64,000 nt of DNA from Tilletiaria anomala UBC 951 (lineage: Eukaryota > Basidiomycota > Exobasidiomycetes > Georgefischeriales > Tilletiariaceae). A program made the position numbers and the translations under genes. This document shows positions 1-11,854 of the stretch, in pieces. Where the stretch lies: positions 1-64,000 of the forward strand of contig NW_013546954.1 of NCBI RefSeq assembly GCF_000711695.1, given 5' to 3'. The notes below the pieces were generated by a model that saw only the letters and a program-made list of their open reading frames with translations, did not search any database and was not told the DNA's origin. The first letter of the stretch is position 1; each line of letters opens with the position of its first letter.

Positions 1-1636
1 GAGCCATGAGCTGGTCGAAGGCGGCGTCACGCGCCGGGTCCGAGCCGAGCCGGTCGGGGAAGTCAAAGTGGCGCGACGCAGCGGTCGACGGCGCGGCGGG
101 TGAGTACCAGCCTGATTCGCGGCTGTACGGGTCGATCTGGGACTGCGCGCGCATCGCCATGCTTCCGCGGGCGTCGCTATACGCGCGCCCACCCTCTGCA
201 AGCGCAGGCGACATAGGAGAGGGCGGCGCGTCGAGGTCGAGGATCGTGCCGGTGGGGACGTTGGCAGAGGCTGGGCCAACTGCGCAATTCGCGCCTGTGC
301 CGCCTGACCCGCGCGTCGTACTGCTCTTTCCCTTGTTGAGCTCGATGAGCGGCGCTCCCGTCGTACGGTGCGCTTGGATCGGCTGCGTGGGGCCGACAAT
401 GTTGCATGTGCTGCCGTCGCCGCTCGAGATGGGCAGCAGCTGACCCGTGATAGGTCCGGGACCCTCGCCGACGGCCCGGCCCGCCGCTCCGCTGCTGCTG
501 CTGCCGCGACGCCGACCGCCGCCGCTGGCAGCATTGCCGGCGGAGGAGGAGAAAGATGCAGAACCCTGATGTTGCACAGCATGCTCATCTCCAAAGGGGT
601 TGAGCAAAGGGTATGCGTTATTGAGTTGTTCTTCTCGTATGGAACCAGCGGGAGCCACTGGATGCGCAAATTGCGCGGGAGGGTAGGCACTATAGAGCTT
701 ACCTCTTGAAGGCGCGTGGGTCGACGTACCCTGCGTTGCGCGGGAAGATGTAGTGGACATCGCGACGCCGCCGTCAGTGGGTGCGAGACTGGGGTTGGAG
801 TTGTTGATATTGAACAGCTTGCGGCGGATGCTCATGCGGCCAGTGCGTGTACTGCCTGCGCGGATTGAGCGGGCGTCCATCGTGCTCTCCTCGTCATCGT
901 CGACCTCGACCCCCTCGGAGATGCGCGAGAGATGCGTCGCGGCGGACGTCGAGTAGCGGCGATTGACGCCCAGGCCAACGAGGGCGCCAAGCGTGTCCTG
1001 CTCGCTCTCGTCGTTCTTGCGATACGTTGTGAGGCCATCGGGGCGCAGCTCGGTGTACTCAACGTCGTCCTCGTCGACCTCTTCGAGTTCGCTCAGCGCG
1101 TTGCTGCCTGCGAGGCCATTGCGCGCTTCCTGGCTGCCGGAGGTTCCGACGCTACGCCCGTCGGCGCTTGCGGCGCTGGACGAGAGATTCGCCTGCTGGC
1201 CTGGACGGAACTTTTTGCCGGCGGCAGCGCGGACCTTGGCGTCGTTGCGCGCCTGCTGCCTTGCGATCTCCCGCCTGCGCGCGCGCGTGCGCCAGACGAG
1301 GAAGAGCAGGCCAGCAATGGCGACGACGCCGAGCGCGCCGCCGACGGCGCCGCCGATCCTGCCGCCGTTGGAGCGACCTCCAGAGATGTCGCCGATGCAT
1401 TGGTTGGACATGCAGCTGATGCCGCACTTGAGCGGAACGAGGGTGGATTCGCAGATCTGACCGGTCTTGCAGGTGGGGCAAGTGGGCGGATAGAGCTTGG
1501 TGTCGCACTTGCAGTCGGATGGCTGGCGGACCTGCAGGTCGGCAAAGAGCGTCTCGATGTTCGCTACGGGCGGCGCGTCCAGACCATCAACGCGGCCAAA
1601 GGGCTGCGGCCGCATGGCCCAGCCAGACGAGGCCAT
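1..1636 (-). CDS. Opy2-like plasma-membrane anchor (3' end beyond window)
   Basis: An uninterrupted frame of 545 codons runs from ATG 1636-1634 to the window edge, so the C-terminus is missing. Residues 42-80 hold eight cysteines (42, 44, 53, 56, 62, 71, 75, 80), the spacing style of the fungal Opy2 N-terminal domain. A glycine/alanine/valine-rich membrane segment lies at about 94-115 and is followed by the basic stop-transfer stretch WRTRARRRE. The rest is a long, disordered, Ser/Gly/Pro-rich cytoplasmic tail. In yeast, Opy2 recruits Ste50 to the membrane for the HOG osmostress and mating MAP-kinase pathways. There is no cleavable signal peptide, so the short Cys-rich N-terminus would be exported as a type III protein. 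The family call rests on the cysteine pattern plus architecture and is moderately sure; another Cys-rich single-pass receptor is possible. Confidence 0.7.
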   Translation of the reverse strand, partial: MASSGWAMRPQPFGRVDGLDAPPVANIETLFADLQVRQPSDCKCDTKLYPPTCPTCKTGQICESTLVPLKCGISCMSNQCIGDISGGRSNGGRIGGAVGGALGVVAIAGLLFLVWRTRARRREIARQQARNDAKVRAAAGKKFRPGQQANLSSSAASADGRSVGTSGSQEARNGLAGSNALSELEEVDEDDVEYTELRPDGLTTYRKNDESEQDTLGALVGLGVNRRYSTSAATHLSRISEGVEVDDDEESTMDARSIRAGSTRTGRMSIRRKLFNINNSNPSLAPTDGGVAMSTTSSRATQGTSTHAPSRGKLYSAYPPAQFAHPVAPAGSIREEQLNNAYPLLNPFGDEHAVQHQGSASFSSSAGNAASGGGRRRGSSSSGAAGRAVGEGPGPITGQLLPISSGDGSTCNIVGPTQPIQAHRTTGAPLIELNKGKSSTTRGSGGTGANCAVGPASANVPTGTILDLDAPPSPMSPALAEGGRAYSDARGSMAMRAQSQIDPYSRESGWYSPAAPSTAASRHFDFPDRLGSDPARDAAFDQLMA

Positions 1637-2759
1637 GGTCTGACTGTGCGGCAAGAACAAGGGAGGGGGGATGTCAGTGGCAAGGGTCGAGACGAGTCGA
1701 CTCCGCTGTCACCTTGGCGGCTCGTGATCAAGCTCACATGTATGTAAAAGTGGAAGGAGGATGCGGGCCAAGAGAATGGCTCTTCTGTCTGGCTCTATGC
1801 GACTATGCACAGCGTACCTTCTCGGTGCCACTCGATTGTGCGATTCGAGGCGGACTGGCGCAGCGGAGGAGGAAAGCAAAGATACCACCAGCAGCCAACG
1901 CCCGCAAGTAAAACCGACACGACGAGTTCTCGCTATCCAACGCTGGTTGGGACTGAGCTGGAACAGAGCAGGGCAGGCTGAGGCAAAGTCAGAGCTTTTT
2001 CCGCAGGGGCGGCGGTGGTGGTGGTGGTAGCGGCGACCAGGGAAATGGTGGAGGACGGATCAGGAGAGAGTTGAGATAGACGCTATCTGGGTGCCCATGC
2101 GAAAGAGAGAGATGCTTGCCCCGCCCCTGCCCCCTTTCATTCGCTTCTCTTGATTCATGCCAAGGGCATGCGGACACCGAGAGTCTGGGTGGGCACCTCA
2201 CTAATGGCACTCGGCCACTCACCGCACCCACACACTCTAAAAAAAAGGGCAAGCAAGAAAAGTCCCAGCTGCCGAAACTATGCTCATTTTTCATAAAATT
2301 TCCCCGTACCACCCATTAGATGTTAATTATTATCCAGGATGAATGGATGTGGCGCAAGTGATTCAGAGAGAGCCACACTCTCGGCAACCGTCCGCTGGCG
2401 TCAGGCAAGTCTACTCTCAAAACTCATTCCTTCGCCCCATCACCCGCGGTCCCACTACCAAGACCAACCGCCCGCCCACCGCCGCTGTCTTGGCCTTGTT
2501 CCTTGCTCACATCCATCGCAGGCAAGGCAGAGTAGGGTTGGTCGACAGCCGCATTTCACCATCAATCAGAATCCATGCTTGCTCTCGCACTCCAACAACT
2601 TTCGCTTTACTCGGTCATCGCCTAGTTCCAGGACGCGCGGTCTCTCATGTCACCTGTCCCCATCGCGCCTCGCACGATGGAATGTATGCTTTGCTGCACC
2701 AATACAGGCATATCTATCTACACATGCAGCCCCAGCCCGCGCCACCGCTGCATCCATTA
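1637..2759. other. intergenic: leader of the Opy2-like gene and 3' flank of SEN2
   Basis: No supported gene. The part near 1640-2340 should be promoter and 5' UTR of the leftward Opy2-like gene. It holds a short GGT run at about 2013-2030 and a pyrimidine-rich stretch. The small open frames at 2339-2929 lack homology and run into the SEN2 coding strand. Confidence 0.5.
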
Positions 2760-4870
2760 TCACGCCTTCATCCGCGCCGGCACCCAGCGGCGCACTGCGA
2801 CGACCTGCACTCGGAAGCTGCGTCCCTGGCGCAGGCCGCGCACGAGCGCCGCGGGGGTGTCCACAACGCCCTCTGCGCTGCTGCGCTGCACAGACGGCAC
2901 CGAGACGTAGCAGAGTAGGAGCGTCTTGAGCACCTGCGTATTCACGCGGTTCACAGAGCTGAAGCGCACCCAGTCCATCACCCCCGTCGTCGCCCCTCCG
3001 CCCCCGCCGCTCTCTTTGATGCCGAACACGTCCCGCCCGCGCGCAGCCTCCCCGTCATCTGCTGGCCGCTCGGTCTCTTGCTGCGCTTCGCCCTCGTCCT
3101 CGTCGTAGCTCGGTATCACCAGCACGGCAAATTCAGCGTGCCCAAAGACGGGCCCGCGCTTGTACAGCAGGTAGTCGACACAGAACTTGGTCCCGCTTTT
3201 GACGACCCAGCCGAGGCTGCGGAAGTAGTGGTAGGCAACGTACGCCAGCAAGAACGGGTTGTCCGGGCGCCGCAGCAGTGCCAGCTGCGCCGGCGAGGAC
3301 GAGCGCAGCAGTGCGCTCGGCTCCGACAGCGGGAGGTCGCGCAGAGACGGATGCGCACAGTGTGCAAATTGCGGATGCGCCGCCAGGCAGAGCATGTACA
3401 GCGTGTCCAGATCGAGGACGCATTCCTGCGGGGGCGAGGGTAGCCATGCCCAGGTGGTTGGATGATCGGAAGGAACATATGCAGAGGCTCAGCACATGGC
3501 GTGTAAATCGCAAGTCTCGCAGAGAAAAGGAAAATACGCACCTCTTGATCTTTGACCTGCAACACGCCCAGCATGGCAGCGAGGAAGAACGCTTCAACCA
3601 TGCTGAGCTGCACAAACTCCACTTCGTCCACGTCCACGTTGATCGACTCTTCCGCTCCCACTTCTTCCTCTTGAACAACCGCACCCTGCTTTGTGCGGTC
3701 TTGCTTGGCGAGATCATGTTGCTTGCTCGTTTGCGATGATGACATTGCCGCGTCGTCTGCGGTTGCAGACGATGCGCCAGGAGAGGAGGCAGAGACCGGG
3801 TCATTCGCCTTTGCCGTCGTTGGCTTATCCCCTTCTCGCGCGCATGGCTCCTGCTGAACCTGCGCCTGCGCGGGCCCTTTGCTCGCCGGCTGTCGAAAGT
3901 AGATCAGACCAGGCACGTGCTGCCCTCTGTACCCATCGTCCTCTGTCTCTCCTGCTCCAGCAGCAACATCACTGCCACCGCCGCCGTCCACTACGCCTGC
4001 AGGGGCTGCATCATGCACTTGGACTTTGCGCATGATCTCCTCGAGCTCGTCCGCATCCAGCGACCCGCCGAGTGCTATGATGCCGTCCGGCAGCTGTGTG
4101 CCCGCGCGTACGGCCGCCTTGGCGCGCTCGATCTTAGCCACCTGCCGCTCTCGTCGCCGGATCGCTGTCAGCTCCTCGGCGGTCAACGGCGTCGCTCGAG
4201 CCCCTGCAGCTACAGCCCCGGCGCTGGCCACTGCTTCTGCGCGTGCACGCTGCGCCAGAATCGTGCGCGTGTGCACCTGCCGCTCGCGCCACGTCGGCTC
4301 GGAGCGCGAGAGGCTGCCCTTGCCAAAGAAGCCACGCCGCCAGAGGAGGGTGGCTGATTCGGGGCAAGTGACCCATACGCTGCATGTGAGTGGATCGAAG
4401 TGTCCAGTCACGATGAGCGGCGAGGAGCTGCCAGTGGGCTCTGCGTTCGAAACATTCTCCGAGGTAGCATTGCTTGCCGTATGCTGGCCACGAGTGCTCA
4501 AGAAGGAGGGGATGAACAAAGAGAGCCACTGGGCCCAGCTCTCGCCTTGCCTCTCGACCTGCTTCGCTTTGCCTTTCTCATCCACGTTTGCACCCGTCGC
4601 GTGGGCAGCGTTCCGCATCGCGATCGCTCGTGCCTTCGCGCGCCTCCTCTCCAGCTCCCTCTGCTCCTTCTCATTCCACTCCCTCTCATCGTCTCGCGGA
4701 ACAAAATGTAGCGGAAGAGGGTGCCTGTATAGCTTTACCTTGTTGGCGGCGCCTGCCTTACCCGTGTTCGCGCGGCCTGCATCGGCGGCCCAGTCGGCGG
4801 GTTGCACCTGACCCGACGGCAGAGCCGTCCCCGGTCGGCGCTGCGGCTTTTTCTGGTAGCCGCGAGGCAT
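2760..4870 (-). CDS. SEN2: tRNA-splicing endonuclease catalytic subunit Sen2
   Basis: Two exons, 4870-3542 and 3425-2760, joined in phase 0 across a 116-nt intron (3541-3426, GTGCGT...CGCAG), give 664 residues. Sen2 cuts the 5' splice site of intron-containing pre-tRNAs within the four-subunit Sen complex. The N-terminal half carries the family block SVWVTCPESATLLWRRGFFG. The C-terminal nuclease domain has LLYKRGPVFGHAEFAVLV with the expected catalytic Tyr (about 531) and His (about 539), and a Lys (about 610) in RVNTQVLKTLL, so the catalytic triad looks complete. Residues of about 300-420 form a low-complexity acidic/Ser-rich linker, longer than in yeast Sen2 (377 residues). The start MPRGYQKKPQRR is the first ATG of the frame. 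It is divergent from the ABC transporter, with about 1 kb between. Confidence 0.93.
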
Positions 4871-5883
4871 CTTGCTCGACGAGGCGGTCTGCAGCTACGT
4901 CTCAGCGCCTCGGGGCTCGGCTCTTTCGGGAGTCCTTAGCGACTATGCGAGGCGAGGGACGAGTGAAACGTGACTCCTATTCGCCGTCCGGCTGAAGTTT
5001 GGCGCCAAGGGAGGCAGACTCTCTGCCTACACTATTGAGTCCTTCAGCAGAACAAGCGTGGCGATGACTCAACAGTGAGAGTGCCTCTGCACATGCGGTT
5101 CGAAGAAGACATGAGGGTTAATACTGAACAAGCAAGCACGGGACAAGAAAAAAAATAAGGTGACGATGAGATTCGATTCGATGAGATGTCATGAGCATGA
5201 TGGGGGAGCATTGCACCGATTGCGCGGCGCGCCTGGGGGAATGGCGGAGCGGGGGCGCTGTCCGCTGCCCGGCGCCGTCGGCCAAGCACCTGCCGGCCGG
5301 TGCTGGGTGGTGGCAGCAGGGAATTTGGTACTACAGCACTCAACCCCACGCCTCGAGGTACCAAACACAGCGCAGCAATACAAAAGGCACATGACTCAGC
5401 AAAGCGCAATGACATGTGCGCGAGTCGAGTGGAGGACAAGTGTACGTTCCTGCTATCCGGGCTATCGGCCTACCTCGGGGTCATGGTGTATACATCATAC
5501 CATAGAAGACAACATACCCGTCTGCTTCGGACGAGATACCCCTGCCCAAAGACAACCACGACGCTTTCACCTCGTGACTCGTGCATCTGCGCGCCACGAT
5601 ACAAAGGGCGCTCTGGAAGACGGCCCTGGGTGGGGGTGATGACCTGGCAAAGCTTCTGGCTTATTGTGACAACTTCCAACGCTCCTCTTCTGCGCGACAC
5701 GTTACGTCGCACGACGCTGCTACCCGCTGATTAACCTCTTTCGCTTCTGTCGAGCGTGTTTCGCCATAGACGGTCCATACATTTACGGTGTGCAGGACAG
5801 GATCGTGCGTGACGTCAGGGCAAGGGCGAAGGTCAGGCATTTCCGAGACACAAGGTCACCCTCGACCAGCGGCGGGATACACC
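4871..5883. other. divergent intergenic region SEN2 / ABC transporter
   Basis: About 1 kb between two outward-facing genes, presumably holding both promoters. I see no conserved protein-like frame. The open frames here (for example 5044-5439 on the minus strand) have no recognisable domain. Confidence 0.5.
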
Positions 5884-8800
5884 ATGTCGACTACCGTGAA
5901 CTATCTGGAGCAACTCCTGCTTCTGGATCAGTTCTACCGATCCCAAGATGGCGCAAGTTTGCGCGGCTTCTCACAGGGGAACGGCAGCGTCTTGACTCCT
6001 GCATCTTCAACAATGGCACACTCAAGCTCTGTGGGATACGGTGGGCTTGTAGCAGACCTGGCCCCTGCGGCAGACTTCACCTTCGAGCTAACGCTGCTGG
6101 CGCTCGTCCGCGCCGTATTTCCCGCTATCCTCGTCCTGCTTTACCTCCTCGCTTCTACGGGACTTCCGCAGCATGCATTGAGCATCCTGACGCCTCGCAG
6201 CTGGCGTGGGCTCTTGGACGAGTTCGTCACCGACGAAGATGTGCGGAGAATGCAGGAGGAAGAGCGCAAAGAGCGCGAGGGACAGGAAAAGATGGGAGCA
6301 AAGGTACAAAGGGGTACAGAGGAGCTGGCACTGGCGCCGGCACCGGCACCCAAAGCAGCAACAACAGCTGGGGTGGAAGGGGAGGCGGAAGCGAACGAAA
6401 GTACACATCTACTTTATCGGGGAAATGGCGGCTGGGTCAATCCTGCAAATCCGCTCGCACCGACTGACTGCCCCTGGCCCGCTCCAAAGATCACTCTCGG
6501 CCTCACACTGGTGTCTCTGCTGCACATCTGTGCCCACCTCGCGCTTTTGTGTTACCAACTCACATTCCACCCATCATCGTCCTCTCACGCTCATGTGTCC
6601 CCTTCAGACAGAATCCTAACACCGGCCGACATGCGCGAGATCCTAAGCACACAATCCCTCATCCTGCTCTCGTGGAGCTACGTCCTCATTCGCACACTCT
6701 TTGCGCCGCAACGCACGCCGCCAAGGGACACATTTGCGCTGCTTGTCGTCTTCCTGCTCGGAGCGATCCTCCAGCTGCATTACACACTCGCGAGCGCATT
6801 TGCCTCTGTATGGAGACACCAGGCCGGTACGTACGGTTTCGTCAACGCCTCACGAGCTGTTGGTGGCGCGGCAGGCGAGAGCGTTCGCGGCGTCGCAGGC
6901 AATTTGGTGCTCGAATGCGTATCTCTCGCTTCGCTGCTCTGGGCACTGTGGCTGGTCGGCACCATGCCGATCGCCGTATTTCCTTCCTCAAATGACTTCT
7001 CCTCGTTATCACCGGAGCAAAAGCTGGTACTTTCCGACCCGATGTACACCCTCTACGCGCCCGAGCGCATTGATGTCGATGCGTCGAAGCTCTCCTCGCC
7101 CGAAGACACGTGCACGCTGTTCCATTGGCTCACCTTCCGCTGGGTCGCCTCGCTGCTGCGCGCCACGCGCAAGGGTAAGCTCGACGAGACAGACGTATGG
7201 CAGCTGAGCAGGTTTGTGAAGAGTCGTGTGCTGATCCGAAAGTGGAACGAGTATCGTGTCGGCAGCGGCAGCGGCAGCAACAAGGAAAAGGCCAGCGGTA
7301 ATCTAGCGCTCAAGATTTTCAGGACCAACTCCAAGGACATGATTATCGACTTCTCTCTTACAATTGTGTCTAGCACCCTGGGCTACGCAAAACCATTCTT
7401 TCTTAAGCGCATCCTCGAAGCCATCGAAGCAGAGCGAGGCGGCACGAAGGTCCATGCGGCAGCAGGTGACTACATGCAAGCCCTGTCGGCGCACAAGGTC
7501 TACGCCGCCCTCGTCAAAGGCGGCCCAGAACACACGTCGAAAGAGACGGCGTACCTCTTCGCGCTGCTCGCCTTCCTCGCTGTTGTGCTGGAGAGCCAGA
7601 CGGACCTGTATCACCTGTATGCCGGGCGCCGGGCGGCCACCAGGGTACGCAGCGAGCTCATGGCTAGTATCTACGAAAAAGGGATGAAGGGCAAGAGCGT
7701 CTCCGGACTCGTAGAGAAAGACGAAAAGAAGGCCAACACAGTGCCGAAGGCGGGAGCAAAGAAGCCAGTCGCAGGCTCTGTCGCGGAGAACAATGCCGCA
7801 GGAGCTGCAGTCGACAAGGATGAGCAGGATCAGAATGGGCAAGGTGTCGGCCGCGTCGTCTCCCTGATGGCCGTAGACGCGACACGCATTGCCAACTTTG
7901 TCGCCATGCTCACCATGCTCTACGGTGCACCGACCGAGCTGATCATCGCACTCGCCTTCCTCTACAACATCCTTGGCTGGTCTGCCTTTGCGGGACTCGT
8001 TGCGCTGCTCGTCGCAACGCCTCTGCAAAGTATCTGCACGCGCATCGGCGTCCGGCTCAGCAAGCGCCTGAGTAATATTCGCGATAGCCGCATGACTGCG
8101 CTCAACGAGTATATCTCCAACCTCAAGATGATCAAGCTCGTCGCGTGGGAGGGCAACTTCGTTCGCAGGATCCTCGAGGTCAGACACAAGGAGCTGAATC
8201 TACTCTTCCAGCGTCAGGTCATCAACAGCTGCATGTCCTTCCTGTGGACCATTGCACCCTCTAGCGTATCGGTACTGGCTTTCGCGAGTTACACGCTCAT
8301 CGAGGGAAAGCCACTCACCATCTCTGTCGCTTTCACTGCTCTCAACCTTTACGTCAACCTTGCGGGCCCGCTGAACGTCATTCCACTCATCATCAATGAG
8401 GCCGTCACGGTGTATGTGTGCTGTGATCGGGTCGAAAAGTTCCTCGAGTGAGTGAAAAGCGTTGACGAGAATGACTGGAATCGAGACTGATGCCCCTTCA
8501 CATTTCCTATTTGGCCCGAACCAAGTGGCGAGGAGATTGAGGATCGCATATCTACACTGCACAAGCCGGTGGATAAGGCAATCAAGCCGCTCACCGAGAA
8601 TGTCAGCTGCAAAAATGCTACCTTCCGCTGGTCGCTGATCGCTCCAGCTGCGGACAAGGAAAAACGGACGAATAACAGTTTCGTCACACGGCTCCAGGGA
8701 CTCACTCGCAGGATCAAGCTCTGGGGTCGCAGCTCGGGTGCGCCAAGCATGTCAGCTACCACTGCAAGTGACGGCGCAACTGGCGAAGCGGACGAAGAGG

Positions 8801-11800
8801 AACATCCCCGAAAGCCTTTCGAACTTGCGAACGTAACGATGAGCTGCGAGCCAGGTCTGACGCTTGTCTTTGGGCCGACAGGCAGTGGCAAGTCGTCGCT
8901 TCTTAACGCTTTGCTGGGCGAGATGGACCTCATCGCTGGCAATCTGCACCTTCCCAAACTACCAGGTCACTACGATCCTTCGACAGGCCTCAATGGTGGA
9001 ATCGCCTACTGCGCACAGCAGCCTTGGCTACAGCAGCGATCGATCCGCGAGAACATCCTATTTGGAAGCCCCTTTGAGAAGGAGAGATACGAACAAGTGC
9101 TGGAAATCTGCGCGCTCAACCCGGACCTGGCTATTTTTGAAGAGGGCGACCTGCAAGAGGTTGGAGAAGGCGGAATCTCGCTCAGTGGCGGACAGAAGGC
9201 CAGACTGGCACTCGCTCGTTGCGTCTACTCTCGTGCTAGGACATGTCTCCTCGATGATGTCCTGTCGGCCGTCGATTCACACACCGCAGAGTTGCTCGTC
9301 AACAGCTGCCTGCAAGGACCGCTAATGAAGAATCGCTGTGTCGTTCTCGCCACGCATCATGTCGAGCTGGTCTTGCCCATTGCCACATGCGTCATCAAGA
9401 TCAACAAGGGCGCCATCACTGCCTCAGGCTCGCCCCAGGAGCTACGCGCTGCTGGCGAGCTCGAGGACTTGCCGACGCTCTTCAATGATGAGGACGACAC
9501 CGAAGGCTCAGCAGTAAAACTGGAAGGGGCGAAAAGCCAAGATGCGAGCGTTAAGCTAAAGATCGGCGCGGAGGATGCAAAGGCCACGCGCAAGTTGGTC
9601 GAGAAGGAAGAACGCGCAACGGGTAGTGTTAAGTGGAGCATCTACTCGATGTACCTAAAAGCATGCGGCTATCATTTGCTTGGCTTGGCTGTTTTCTGCA
9701 TCATCCTCGCCAAGGTCATCAACACCAGCGCACAGCTTTGGCTGTCGTACTGGGCTCAAAGCAACTACAAAGAGCGCTCTGCACCTGGCACTCTCATCAC
9801 AAAGGTGTACCAGTCTTCCTACTCGCCTTTCGTGGTCAAGGCATACTCTCAGCTGTACGATGCGACTTCCAAGAGTTGGCTCCCTCCCGCCGCACAGAAC
9901 CCAGCGCCATACATCCTGGTCTACGGCGGCATCCAACTATCGGAAGCAGTGGTGCTCATGATGATGGTCATCATTACTTATGCAGCGACACTGCGCGCCT
10001 CTCGACTGCTTTTCGCACGCATGCTTGACAGCGTGTCCAAAGCTACGAGCAGGTGGATCGACAAGACTCCCAGTGGCAGGATCCTCAACCGCTTTGCGCG
10101 GGACGTTGAAGTCCTCGACAGCACGCTGCTCACGAACGTCAGGACAGTCGTGCAATACAGTATCAATCTGCTCGGATCGATCCTGATCCTCGCCGTCTCC
10201 CTACCAGCATTCATTGTGCCAGCTGCGCTTCTCTCTTATCTCTATATCACATGTAAGTCGCCTGCGCTACCCGCTCAGAAACTCTAGAAGAATATCTGAG
10301 GGTGAGCTTTTGGTATCCACAGGTGCTATCGGGTACGTGCGAGCATCGCGTGACCTCAGAAGGATAGAGTCTGTCACCCGCAGCCCCATCTTCCAAGGAT
10401 ACGGAGAAGCATTGAAGGGGATCGTAACGATTCGAGCGTTCACAGCGGAGACGCGTTTGATCCAAGCGCTGTACCAGGACCTTGACACTACAACTTCATG
10501 TCTGTGGTTCTGGTGGATGTGTAATAGGTGGCTCTTGTTACGCTTGGATTGTCTAGGAGGTAAGCTGAGGCTCTGAATGCTTGCACAACGCTTGATGCTG
10601 ACACCTCTTGGCTAAACTCCTTTAGGCTTGAACGTGCTGTTCTCTACACTGCTCTCCCTCTCCGGCGCGATCTCGCCCGGTGTGGCAGCCATAGCCATCA
10701 CGCAGAGCAACAGCTTTAGCATGTCGATGTACTGGCTCAGTCGTCAGTGGTCGACACTCGAGCAAGACTTGAACAGTGTCGAACGCGTGAACGAGTACTT
10801 GCCTCCTGGCATTCCACAAGAGGCACCAGCGATTATAGAAGAGAACCGGCCTCCTGCTGCATGGCCAACGACGAAGGCCGGGGTTCGCTTCCAGAATGTC
10901 GTCCTCCGATACGATTCGACGCTCGAGCCGGTACTGCGGGGTGTCAGTTTCGAGATCAAGGCAGGCGAGAAGATCGGTCTCGTAGGCCGTACCGGCTCGG
11001 GCAAGTCCACTCTTGCCACTGCCTTGCTCCGCTTCGCCGAGCTCAGCGAAGGCAAAATCTTCATCGACAATATTGACATCAGTACCATTGGCGTGAATGA
11101 CCTGCGCTCGCGCTTGAGCCTTATCCCCCAAGATCCCATCCTTTTCAATGGAACGATCCGCGAGAACTTAGACCCGTTCCGGTCAGCAACGGACGAGCAA
11201 TGCCTCGAGGTGCTGGCAAGGGTCAACTTGACGTCGTCGCCATCAGCGAGTCGCACCCACAGCCGAGGTCCAAGCCGGCCGGCATCAACCCGCAACGTCT
11301 CCACGTCTTCGTCAGATGCAGCGAATACCATTAAGGTAAATACAAACACGGAAGCTTCGATGTTGCTTACGGCGTCGCACCATGAGACTATAGAGCACAT
11401 CCCCAAAGCCAGCCTCACGCTCGACTCTAAGGTTTCCGAAGGGGGTGGAAACCTCTCGCAGGGACAACGGCAGCTGCTAGCAATGGCACGTGCCATGCTG
11501 CGTGATTCGAGGATCGTCATCGCTGATGAGGCAACCGCGAGCATTGACTTTCAAACCGACCAGCAGATCCAGCGGGCCATCCGCGAGCACTTCACCGACC
11601 ATATCATGCTGGTCATCGCTCATCGTCTGACGACCATTGCCAGCTTTGACCGTGTGCTGGTACTAGACAACGGCAAAGTCGTTGAATTTGATAGTCCGAA
11701 GAATCTACTGGAAAACAGTGAGGGTCACTTCTATAAGATGTGCAAGCATTCTGGCGATTTTGACACGCTGCAACGGATGGCCAACGAGCCCCATCCTAAG

Positions 11801-11815
11801 ATCAATGTAGAGTAG
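5884..11815 (+). CDS. ABCC-family (MRP-type) ABC transporter
   Basis: Four exons, 5884-8447, 8526-10252, 10323-10559 and 10626-11815 (introns 78, 70 and 66 nt, all GT-AG), give 1905 residues. The start ATG 5884 sits in ACCATG; the upstream in-frame extension has no ATG. The order is an N-terminal five-helix TMD0, a linker, TMD1, NBD1 (Walker A GPTGSGKSS near 971, signature LSGGQKARLALARC near 1073, Walker B CLLDDVLSAVD with Asp in place of the catalytic Glu), TMD2, and NBD2 (Walker A GRTGSGKST near 1630, signature LSQGQRQLLAMARA near 1785, Walker B IVIADEATASID). The degenerate NBD1 and intact NBD2 are typical of ABCC exporters of glutathione conjugates, metals or bile acids, often vacuolar. 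A Ser/Thr-rich insert of about 70 residues interrupts NBD2 before the signature, and the protein is longer than the usual 1500-1660. The exact subfamily (Ycf1, Bpt1 or Ybt1 type) cannot be fixed by eye. Confidence 0.93.
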
Positions 11816-11854
11816 AGCATGGCAGTATTATGCTGAAACTTTCTGCTTTGAATT

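Noticed and set aside
932-1747. Plus-strand 271-codon frame opposite the Opy2-like gene
   Set aside because: It is the complement of a GC-rich real gene; composition is random-like and the minus frame has the Cys-rich domain and membrane span.
7303-8187. 294-codon minus-strand frame inside the ABC transporter
   Set aside because: It is antisense to the conserved TMD1 coding sequence and has no domain of its own.
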